Shown here in pieces: positions 1-5,429 of a DNA stretch of 6,684 bases; the first letter of the stretch is position 1, and every line of letters starts with the position of its first letter. The stretch comes from an uncultured Actinomycetes bacterium (GTDB lineage Bacteria > Actinomycetota > Actinomycetes > Nanopelagicales > Nanopelagicaceae), in contig CAILBF010000235.1 in the NCBI GenBank assembly GCA_903832395.1, positions 1 to 6,684 on the forward strand. The letters run 5' to 3'. Both the position numbers and the translations under genes were made by a program. Below the pieces are notes generated by a model that was given only the letters and a program-made list of their open reading frames with translations, ran no database searches and was not told where the DNA came from.

Positions 1-1053
1 ATCGCGAACAGTTACTGGAACGCCGTAACTCTCCAAGATTCGAACAAACTCGGCCTCGTCTTCACGGCGAGATGCCGTCCACTTTGACCCCGGTGTTGGG
101 TTAAGGGGAATTAAATTCACATGCGCGTTGCGATTTTTAAGAAGTCGCCCCAATAAATCGGAGCGCCATGATTGATCATTAATATCCCGAATGAGTGCAT
201 ATTCAATTGAATATCGGCGACCAGTTCGCTTTTCATACGCATCGGCAGCGGCCAGAACTTCCTTAATATTCCATCGTGAATTAATCGGTACTAAAGTATC
301 TCGAAGCTCATCATCTGGAGTATGAAGAGAAACTGCCAAAGTAACTGCAATCCCCTCTTCGGTAAGTTTTTCAATTCCATTAACGAGACCAACCGTTGAA
401 ACTGTCACTGAGCGTGCGCTGATGCCCAAACCATCTGGGTTTGGATCGGTAATATTTCGCACAGAGCGCATCACTGCGTTGTAGTTAGCTAAAGGTTCGC
501 CCATGCCCATGAAGACAATATTTGAAAGGCGTGTTGGCCCTCCTGGGAGTTCCCCATTTGCACATGCACGAGCGGCAGCCACAATCTGTTCGGTGATTTC
601 ACCGGCACTTAAATTGCGTGTTAAGCCCGCTTGACCCGTTGCGCAAAACGGGCAGTTCATTCCACACCCGGCCTGTGATGAAATACAAACAGTCACGCGA
701 TCGGAGTAGCGCATTAATACGCTCTCAACTAATACGCCATCATGTAATTTCCATAAATCTTTGCGGGTCATGCCTTCATCACATGTAACCGAACGAACCA
801 ACTCAATGAGTTTTGGTGTTAACTGATCGGCAATACTTTGACGCATTTCGGCTGGGATATCAGTCCATGTTTGTGGATCATTTGAAAGATGCGAAAAATA
901 ATGCGTCGCTACTTGTGTAGCTCTAAAGGCTGGCAAACCTAGAGCTTTGGCAACTTCTCGTCGCTCCTCTGGAGAATAATCAGCTAAGTGTTTAGGAACC
1001 TTCTTGCGCTGAACTGGCTCATCGAAAACTAAATTGATCTCAGGAACGCTCAT
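1..1053 (-). CDS. rlmN: RlmN, dual-specificity 23S rRNA/tRNA adenine-C2 methyltransferase (radical SAM), C-terminus cut by window edge
   Basis: The first 351 codons of a radical-SAM RNA methyltransferase can be read; the stop lies beyond base 1. The family methylates C2 of A2503 in 23S rRNA and A37 in some tRNAs, in the cytoplasm. The radical-SAM 4Fe-4S motif CGMNCPFC gives C130, C134 and C137 (CxxxCxxC). It is preceded by C123 in VCISSQAGC, equivalent to the conserved C118 of E. coli RlmN, and followed by the SAM-site motif MGMGEPLAN (G185-L188). The visible protein ends in VPVTVRD, just before where the family carries its second catalytic cysteine (TRG...AACGQL), so roughly 20 residues are missing. 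The ATG at 1053 overlaps the cdsA stop as ATGA; the local Shine-Dalgarno is poor, so translational coupling to cdsA is likely. RlmN is chosen over Cfr from the overall sequence and the housekeeping context. Confidence 0.95.
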   Translation of the reverse strand, partial: MSVPEINLVFDEPVQRKKVPKHLADYSPEERREVAKALGLPAFRATQVATHYFSHLSNDPQTWTDIPAEMRQSIADQLTPKLIELVRSVTCDEGMTRKDLWKLHDGVLVESVLMRYSDRVTVCISSQAGCGMNCPFCATGQAGLTRNLSAGEITEQIVAAARACANGELPGGPTRLSNIVFMGMGEPLANYNAVMRSVRNITDPNPDGLGISARSVTVSTVGLVNGIEKLTEEGIAVTLAVSLHTPDDELRDTLVPINSRWNIKEVLAAADAYEKRTGRRYSIEYALIRDINDQSWRSDLLGRLLKNRNAHVNLIPLNPTPGSKWTASRREDEAEFVRILESYGVPVTVRD

Positions 1054-1895
1054 GTCCAGGCTTTTACTAACTCAAGGGCTAACCACAACGCTGGAGCTGA
1101 AATCAAAACAGAATCTAGTCGATCTAACATTCCACCATGACCGGGAAGCAAAGAGCCCATATCCTTTAGCGCTAAATCCCGCTTCATTGCACTTTCGATT
1201 AAATCACCGCAAGTAGCGGTAAAGACAATCATCAAACCAACGATTGCCCCAATCCACCATTGAAACGACATGATGTATTTAAATGCAAGCATGCCGCCGA
1301 TAATTGTGAAAACGAGAGAGCCCATTAAGCCCTCCCAACTCTTTTTTGGGCTAATTTTCGGTGCAAGTGGATGCTTGCCAATAAGCACACCTACGATGTA
1401 ACCAAAAGTGTCGTTGCAACTAACCAATACTACGAAAGTCATTACGCGCTCAAAGCCAGTACTTGTTCGACCGAGCAGAATTAAGAAACCACCTAAGAAA
1501 GGCAGATAGAGGAGTGAAAAAGTTGTGGCCGTGGCACTTGCTACGAAGCCCTCTGGGCCCCTTGTTAATAGTTGAATCAGAAGAATTGGAATTGCTATGG
1601 CCGTAGCAACTGCTAAGCCTGCAACGCCACCGTTCCACGCTGAATAAGAGAGTGCGATTGAGGCCAGAATTAATGCGTTTCGTGAGATATAAGTTCCGCG
1701 GATACCGAATGCACGAACGATTTCGCGAATTCCAAGGAGTACCGCTATGGCAACAACGGTTGCAAAGATTTCACGGTGATATGAAAGCGCAAACCAAATG
1801 AGTGCAATCAATGAAACCGAAACAAGAATAGAAGGCAGGAGCTTTCGCCCGGCCCGCTTATTTATCGCCTCATTTATGGAATGTATATCAGACAT
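1050..1895 (-). CDS. cdsA: CdsA, phosphatidate cytidylyltransferase (CDP-diacylglycerol synthase)
   Basis: A 281-residue integral membrane enzyme that converts CTP and phosphatidic acid into CDP-diacylglycerol and pyrophosphate, the branch point of phospholipid synthesis. The C-terminal family signature is complete at residues 235-261: S235, K238-R239, K244-D245, the HGG at 253-255, D258-R259 and D261. Two more conserved cytosolic motifs are visible, CNDTFGYIVG (160-169, with D162) and SPKKSWEG (182-189). Hydrophobic segments at about 22-38, 42-60, 74-88, 91-111, 126-142, 151-173, 191-206, 212-230 and 263-276 fit the usual 8-9 membrane helices, and the length is normal. The ATG at 1895 has AAGGGG (1905-1910, reading minus) nine bases upstream, overlapping the frr stop codon. 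It lies 13 bp after frr and overlaps rlmN by 4 bp, so the three genes form one operon. Confidence 0.96.
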   Translation of the reverse strand: MSDIHSINEAINKRAGRKLLPSILVSVSLIALIWFALSYHREIFATVVAIAVLLGIREIVRAFGIRGTYISRNALILASIALSYSAWNGGVAGLAVATAIAIPILLIQLLTRGPEGFVASATATTFSLLYLPFLGGFLILLGRTSTGFERVMTFVVLVSCNDTFGYIVGVLIGKHPLAPKISPKKSWEGLMGSLVFTIIGGMLAFKYIMSFQWWIGAIVGLMIVFTATCGDLIESAMKRDLALKDMGSLLPGHGGMLDRLDSVLISAPALWLALELVKAWT

Positions 1896-1908
1896 GAAGT
1901 TAAACCCC

Positions 1909-2472
1909 TTAGATTTCTAGGAGTTCAGCCTCCTTATGCTTAAACATTTCATCAACTTTAGCGACATGCTCAGAAGTAATTTTTTCCAACTCTTTTTCTC
2001 CGCGAGCAACATCGTCTTTACCAACTTCGCCATCTTTTTCCATCTTCTCAATGGCCTCTTTAGCGGAGCGACGAATATTGCGCATAGATATTTTGGAATC
2101 TTCTGCTTTTCCCTTGACGACCTTGATGTACTCCTTGCGGCGCTCTTGCGTTAGTTGCGGGAAGTTAATCCGAATAAGCACACCATCACTTGATGGGTTA
2201 ACACCTAGATCTGAATCACGAATTGCCTTTTCAATATTTGCCATCGCGCCTTTATCAAATGGGGCGATTGTTGCCATTCGCGCATCTGGGATTTGAATGG
2301 AGGCTAACTGTGAAAGGGCTGTATAGGTGCCGTAGTAATCAACCATAATTTTATTAAATAGCGATGGGTGCGCACGACCAGTGCGAATGGAGGCGAAATC
2401 ATCCTTAGCGACCTCAACGGCTTTGCTCATCTTGGTGTCAGCATCCTTAAGGACGCTTGCTACATCTGACAT
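1909..2472 (-). CDS. frr: Ribosome recycling factor (RRF)
   Basis: A 187-residue cytoplasmic protein that, with EF-G, splits the post-termination ribosome so subunits can be reused. The length matches the family norm of about 185. Family landmarks are visible: SIRTGRAHPSLF (28-39), DYYGT (45-49), the block around EKAIRDSDLGVNPSSDG (81-97), PQLTQERRKEYIK (105-117) and RNIRR (131-135), ending in a charged helix and AELLEI. The wording is close to actinobacterial RRFs. The ATG at 2472 is preceded at five bases by AAGGAG (minus strand, 2483-2478), which decides the start over the internal Met15. It is the first gene of the frr-cdsA-rlmN operon. pyrH, the normal actinobacterial upstream neighbour, is absent and a divergent redox operon lies there instead. 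Confidence 0.97.
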   Translation of the reverse strand: MSDVASVLKDADTKMSKAVEVAKDDFASIRTGRAHPSLFNKIMVDYYGTYTALSQLASIQIPDARMATIAPFDKGAMANIEKAIRDSDLGVNPSSDGVLIRINFPQLTQERRKEYIKVVKGKAEDSKISMRNIRRSAKEAIEKMEKDGEVGKDDVARGEKELEKITSEHVAKVDEMFKHKEAELLEI

Positions 2473-2477
2473 CGTTG

Positions 2478-2483
2478 CTCCTT
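2478..2483 (-). promoter_or_regulatory. Shine-Dalgarno of frr
   Basis: On the minus strand the sequence reads AAAAAGGAG followed by five bases and the ATG of frr. It is a near-consensus ribosome binding site and fixes the frr start at 2472. Confidence 0.85.
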
Positions 2484-2513
2484 TTTAAGTCGACCCTGGA
2501 GCCGATGGGGGCG

Positions 2514-2519
2514 ATTCTA
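2514..2519 (-). promoter_or_regulatory. Possible -10 box for the frr operon
   Basis: The minus strand reads TAGAAT inside the A/T-rich string AATATAGAAT, matching TATAAT at 5 of 6 positions, about 42 bp upstream of the frr start. No good -35 element is found 16-18 bp further up (AATGTA / TAATGT). Weak or activator-dependent -35 elements are common in Actinobacteria, so this is only a candidate. Confidence 0.35.
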
Positions 2520-2529
2520 TATTAAGAAG

Positions 2530-2545
2530 AGTGATTTACATTACG
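2530..2545. promoter_or_regulatory. Candidate CRP/FNR-family operator
   Basis: AGTGATTTACATTACG is an imperfect inverted repeat, GTGA-N6-TTAC, also readable as GTGAT-N4-ATTAC. It resembles the CRP consensus TGTGA-N6-TCACA at 7 of 10 half-site positions. It covers the expected -35 area of the candidate frr promoter and lies about 130 bp upstream of porG. The match is imperfect and could be chance in A/T-rich DNA. Confidence 0.2.
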
Positions 2546-2579
2546 AGGGCAAATATATGCGTTATTAAAGGGTTTTATT

Positions 2580-2606
2580 GCAAATTAGGACTGGCACTCG
2601 CAAATT
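2580..2606. repeat. Direct repeat GCAAATT x2, spaced 20 bp
   Basis: GCAAATT occurs at 2580-2586 and again at 2600-2606, the copies starting 20 bp apart (about two helical turns). This would place two identical protein contacts on the same face of the DNA, roughly 65-90 bp upstream of the porG start. It is a short repeat, so chance is possible. Confidence 0.3.
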
Positions 2607-2639
2607 GTATTTATGGGAAGTACCCCAAGGAGTAGTTTC

Positions 2640-2717
2640 ATGCTTAGAGATGAAAGGGAGAGAAATCTTAAGTGTTTCAAGTACGTATACATGGACGCGG
2701 CGGCCAGGGAGTCGTAA
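2640..2717 (+). CDS. Possible 25-codon upstream ORF overlapping the start of porG
   Basis: An ATG at 2640 is preceded by a full AAGGAG (2627-2632) with a 7-base spacer, a better ribosome binding site than that of porG itself. The frame runs 25 codons (begins MLRDERERNLK) and stops with TAA at 2715-2717, overlapping the first 46 bases of porG in another frame. It has no recognisable family. It could be a translated leader that opens the porG start region. Alternatively, adding one base near 2671 would join it in frame to porG as an N-terminal extension, so a sequencing indel is another explanation. It could also be chance. Confidence 0.25.
   Translation: MLRDERERNLKCFKYVYMDAAARES
2656..2660 (+). 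promoter_or_regulatory. Shine-Dalgarno supporting the GTG start of porG
   Basis: GGGAG within AAAGGGAGAG lies 11 bases before the GTG at 2672, a somewhat long spacing. An in-frame TAA directly precedes the GTG (2669-2671), so no longer in-frame start is possible without a frameshift. Confidence 0.5.
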
Positions 2718-3241
2718 CTGCGGCAGAGCTACTGGCCCAATCGGCCTTTGATGAAAAACGTTTTGCGCAAGCTTTCCCAAGTTTTGGCTCCGAACGCACG
2801 GGTGCTCCAGTTGTTGCATTTTGTCGCATAGCAGATGCTGAAATTCGTGTGCGCGAACCAATCATGTTTCCCGATGCAATTATTATTCAAGATTCAACTC
2901 TGCTCAAACAAATAGATGTCTTTTCAGGTTTAGTTAACGATGGTTACGCCCTCATTAACTCGACTAGAACTTTCGAGGAGTTGGGAATCTCTGACCTCGC
3001 AGACACTCACTCACGATTTATTACAGTTCCGGCCACTGCAATGGCCATGGAGTATTTAGGCCGCCCGGTACCTAATGCTGTTTTGCTTGGCGCCTTTGCC
3101 GCCCTTACGCAGATTGTCTCTCTGCATTCTGTCACTGATGCAATCAACGAAAAGTTCAAGCCAAAAATCGCTGCATCTAACTGCGCCGCAGCTACAGCTG
3201 CATATGAGTTCGTTCTAGCAAAGGTCGCCGCTCATGCTTAG
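2672..3241 (+). CDS. porG: Pyruvate:acceptor oxidoreductase, gamma subunit (PorG/PorC-type)
   Basis: A 189-residue gamma subunit of the multi-subunit 2-oxoacid oxidoreductases; in the fused PFOR enzymes the equivalent domain contacts CoA. It opens with VRIHGRGGQGVVTAAELLA (from residue 4), containing the family GxGGQG motif at 8-13. FPSFGSERTGAPV follows at 35-47, where the conserved Arg and Gly-Ala-Pro lie, and both are hallmarks of pyruvate-type gamma subunits. The length is normal (about 180-190) and there is no signal peptide or membrane segment, so it is cytoplasmic. The start is GTG; the preceding in-frame codon is TAA, so nothing longer is possible. It overlaps porA by 8 bp. In many anaerobes a ferredoxin-like delta gene follows gamma; here alpha follows directly. 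Confidence 0.92.
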   Translation: MFQVRIHGRGGQGVVTAAELLAQSAFDEKRFAQAFPSFGSERTGAPVVAFCRIADAEIRVREPIMFPDAIIIQDSTLLKQIDVFSGLVNDGYALINSTRTFEELGISDLADTHSRFITVPATAMAMEYLGRPVPNAVLLGAFAALTQIVSLHSVTDAINEKFKPKIAASNCAAATAAYEFVLAKVAAHA

Positions 3242-4421
3242 ACAAGTTGAAGGATCAAAGGCCGTAGCCGACTCCGTTGCTGCTTGCCGACCACAAGTTA
3301 TTTGTGCCTATCCAATCTCTCCTCAAACCCATATTGTCGAAGGCTTAAGTCGATTAGTTAAAGAGGGCACACTTGAGGGTTGCGAGTTTATTAACGTTGA
3401 GTCTGAATTTGCCGCTATGTCAGTTGCAATTGGCGCAAGTGCAACAGGTGCACGTGTTTATACGGCCACCGCTAGTCAAGGTTTGCTCTACATGGTTGAG
3501 GCGGTTTACAACGCATCAGGTCTTGGTCTGCCGATCGTTATGACAGTAGCCAACCGTGCAATCGGAGCACCCATAAACATCTGGAACGACCACAGTGATT
3601 CAATGTCACAACGCGATTCAGGCTGGATTCAAATTTACGCCGAAACTAATCAAGAGGCCGCTGATTTGCATGTACAGGCCTTTAAAATCGCCGAAGAGTT
3701 ATCGCTTCCCGTCATGGTCTGCATGGATGGCTTTATTTTGACCCATGCATATGAGCGGGTAGATGTACCAGAGCAGGCCGACGTTGATAAGTTCTTACCT
3801 CCATTTCAACCTCGACAGATTATGGATCCTAACAATCCAGTTTCAATTGGTGCGATGGTTGGACCCGAGGCCTTTACGGAGGTCAAGTACATCTCACATA
3901 TGAAAAATAAACTTGCGCTAGATGTAATCCCCCACGTTGCCGCCGATTTTCAAGGAATTTTCGGTCGCAGTTCGGGCGGTTTAATCCGTGGATACAAACT
4001 TGACGGAGCAAAAACCGTAGTTATTGCCCTCGGCTCGGTGCTCGGAACGATTAAAGATGTTGTAGATGAGATGGTTGGTGCCGATTTCGCAATTGGCGTC
4101 CTTGGAATTATCGCTTTCAGACCATTTCCAACCGAGGCAGTTCGGGCCGCGCTTGCAAAGGCACAACGCGTAGTTGTCTTAGAGAAAGCATTTCAAGTTG
4201 GCATAGGCGGAATAGTTATTGAAAACGTTCGCGAGAGTTTACGCGGCACCGATACTAAGGATTACACGTTAATTGCCGGTTTAGGTGGACGGCCAATAAC
4301 AAAGCAGTCTCTGCGCGAATATTTAGTGCGCGCTTGCCAGGATGATGTGGACGATTTAACTTTTCTAGATTTAGATACAGAGTTAGTCGATCGTGAAATC
4401 CGGCGAGAGGCAGGTGTCTAA
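3234..4421 (+). CDS. porA: Pyruvate:acceptor oxidoreductase, alpha subunit (PorA)
   Basis: A 395-residue alpha subunit that forms the pyruvate/TPP active site with beta in the reaction pyruvate + CoA to acetyl-CoA + CO2 + 2 electrons. The pyrimidine-binding domain shows AYPISPQTHIVEGL (25-38) and INVESEFAAMS (53-63), where E58 aligns with the TPP-activating Glu64 of Desulfovibrio africanus PFOR. TASQGLLYM follows at 79-87. NRAIGAP (107-113) keeps R108, equivalent to the pyruvate-binding Arg114, and NDHSDSMSQRDSGWIQ (118-133) is the wording of pyruvate-specific enzymes rather than KorA. A Rossmann-like C-terminal domain runs from about 258 (TVVIALGS) to 365, with FRPFPT and VVLEKA. The length is typical. 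The ATG at 3234 sits inside the end of porG (8-bp overlap), with AAGG at 3221-3224. The Thr of the usual YPITP motif is Ser29 here. Confidence 0.94.
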   Translation: MLRQVEGSKAVADSVAACRPQVICAYPISPQTHIVEGLSRLVKEGTLEGCEFINVESEFAAMSVAIGASATGARVYTATASQGLLYMVEAVYNASGLGLPIVMTVANRAIGAPINIWNDHSDSMSQRDSGWIQIYAETNQEAADLHVQAFKIAEELSLPVMVCMDGFILTHAYERVDVPEQADVDKFLPPFQPRQIMDPNNPVSIGAMVGPEAFTEVKYISHMKNKLALDVIPHVAADFQGIFGRSSGGLIRGYKLDGAKTVVIALGSVLGTIKDVVDEMVGADFAIGVLGIIAFRPFPTEAVRAALAKAQRVVVLEKAFQVGIGGIVIENVRESLRGTDTKDYTLIAGLGGRPITKQSLREYLVRACQDDVDDLTFLDLDTELVDREIRREAGV

Positions 4422-5429
4422 ATGACAAGCTCACCGATTAAGTTCTACCAAGTAGGTAGTTTCGCCGTTGGAAACCGATTATTAACGGCAGGAGATCGCT
4501 CGATTCAGTCCGACCCCAATCGTACAAATGCACTGACATCGGGACATCGAGCGTGTCAAGGCTGCGGTGAAGCTCTGGGTGCGCGTTATGCGCTAGATGC
4601 TGCAATGCGCGCAACTAATGAAAAGGTAATTGCCGTTAACGCAACGGGTTGCTTAGAGGTTTTTTCAACACCGTATCCAGAATCATCCTGGCGCATCCCT
4701 TGGTTGCACTCGCTATTTGGTAACGCCCCAGCGGTCGCAACTGGTGTCGCTGCAGCGCTTAAAGCTCAAGGTAAAACCGATATTCGAGTGGTTGCACAAG
4801 GTGGCGATGGCGCAACGGTAGATATCGGCTTTGGTGTTTTATCTGGAATGTTCGAGCGCAATGATGATGTTCTCTACATCTGTTACGACAATGAGGCCTA
4901 CATGAATACAGGGGTGCAGCGATCTGGTGCCACTCCCCCTGCTGCCAGGACTGCAACAACCCAAGCCGTTGGTGAAAATCCTGGCAATGTATTTGGCCAA
5001 GGTAAAAACCTTCCGCGAATTGCCATGGCCCATGAAATTCCTTACGTAGCCACGGCCACCGTTGCAGATTTGCGCGATTTAGAAGCGAAAGTAACTAAGG
5101 CAATGTCCTTTCGTGGTGCGCGTTATATCCATGTGCTTGTTCCATGCCCATTGGGTTGGGGATCCGAGTCCTGCGACACAATTAAAATCGCCCGCCTTGC
5201 AACGCAGTCGGGATTATTTCCGGTCTTTGAGGCCGAGCATGGCGAAGTTGTCGCATCCACTCCGATTCGCCAACGCGTCGACGTTGAAGAGTATTTAAAA
5301 CTTCAAGTCCGGTATTCGCATTTGTTTGCACCAACGCGGCGCGAAGATGTCATCAATGATTTACAGGCCGTAGCCGATAAGAATATTCGCCGATATAACT
5401 TGTTGCGCGATGAGAGCGAGAGTATCTAA
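4422..5429 (+). CDS. porB: Pyruvate:acceptor oxidoreductase, beta subunit (PorB), TPP- and 4Fe-4S-binding
   Basis: A 335-residue beta subunit that holds the TPP diphosphate and the proximal 4Fe-4S cluster. Cluster ligands are visible as C45 and C48 (HRACQGCGEAL), C77 (NATGCLEV) and C242 (LVPCPLGWG), the CxxC...C...C pattern of the family. The TPP/Mg2+ motif starts at GGDGATVDIGFG (127-138) and ends in YDNEAYMNTGVQRSGATPP (155-173), the pyruvate-enzyme form. The N-terminal stretch of about 35 residues before the first cysteines has no recognisable domain; the C-terminal tail from about 285 resembles other PorBs. There are no extra ferredoxin motifs, so only one cluster is carried here. The ATG directly abuts the porA stop (TAAATG), with AGGTG (4412-4416) five bases upstream, indicating tight coupling. 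Its stop overlaps the next start by one base. Confidence 0.95.
   Translation: MTSSPIKFYQVGSFAVGNRLLTAGDRSIQSDPNRTNALTSGHRACQGCGEALGARYALDAAMRATNEKVIAVNATGCLEVFSTPYPESSWRIPWLHSLFGNAPAVATGVAAALKAQGKTDIRVVAQGGDGATVDIGFGVLSGMFERNDDVLYICYDNEAYMNTGVQRSGATPPAARTATTQAVGENPGNVFGQGKNLPRIAMAHEIPYVATATVADLRDLEAKVTKAMSFRGARYIHVLVPCPLGWGSESCDTIKIARLATQSGLFPVFEAEHGEVVASTPIRQRVDVEEYLKLQVRYSHLFAPTRREDVINDLQAVADKNIRRYNLLRDESESI

Larger units (their letters stand above)
2473..2671. promoter_or_regulatory. Divergent intergenic region between frr and porG
   Basis: These 199 bp are the only substantial non-coding stretch in the window and must hold the promoters of both divergent operons. Visible elements are the frr Shine-Dalgarno and -10-like box; an imperfect CRP/FNR-like palindrome at 2530-2545; a direct repeat GCAAATT at 2580-2586 and 2600-2606; a short inverted repeat TTTCAT/ATGAAA (2636-2641 and 2650-2655, 8-base loop) just before the porG ribosome binding site; and a small upstream ORF. 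No confident -35/-10 pair was found for the porG side; A/T-rich candidates such as TATTAA at 2563-2568 have no well-spaced partner. No tRNA or terminator structure was seen. Confidence 0.7.

Noticed and set aside
1034..1216. 60-codon plus-strand frame across the rlmN/cdsA junction
   Set aside because: It is antisense to the conserved CdsA signature and the RlmN start, and its sequence has no protein family character.
2590..2600. CTGGCACTC resembling a CIRCE (HrcA) half site
   Set aside because: There is no GAGTGC second half nine bases away, and no chaperone gene is nearby.
2592..2608. TGGCAC...TTG resembling a sigma-54 -24/-12 promoter
   Set aside because: The GG-to-GC spacing is off by two bases, the final GC is missing, and sigma-54 is not expected in Actinobacteria.
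2565..2861. 98-codon minus-strand reading frame across the intergenic region and the porG start
   Set aside because: It lies antisense to the well-supported porG, has no recognisable domain or good ribosome binding site, and its codon content reads as a mirror of porG.
3234..5429. Assigning the complex as 2-oxoglutarate oxidoreductase (KorAB)
   Set aside because: KorA carries a fused gamma domain at its N-terminus, whereas gamma is separate here. The alpha and beta motifs (QRDSGWIQ, YDNEAYMNTG) and R108 match pyruvate-type enzymes.
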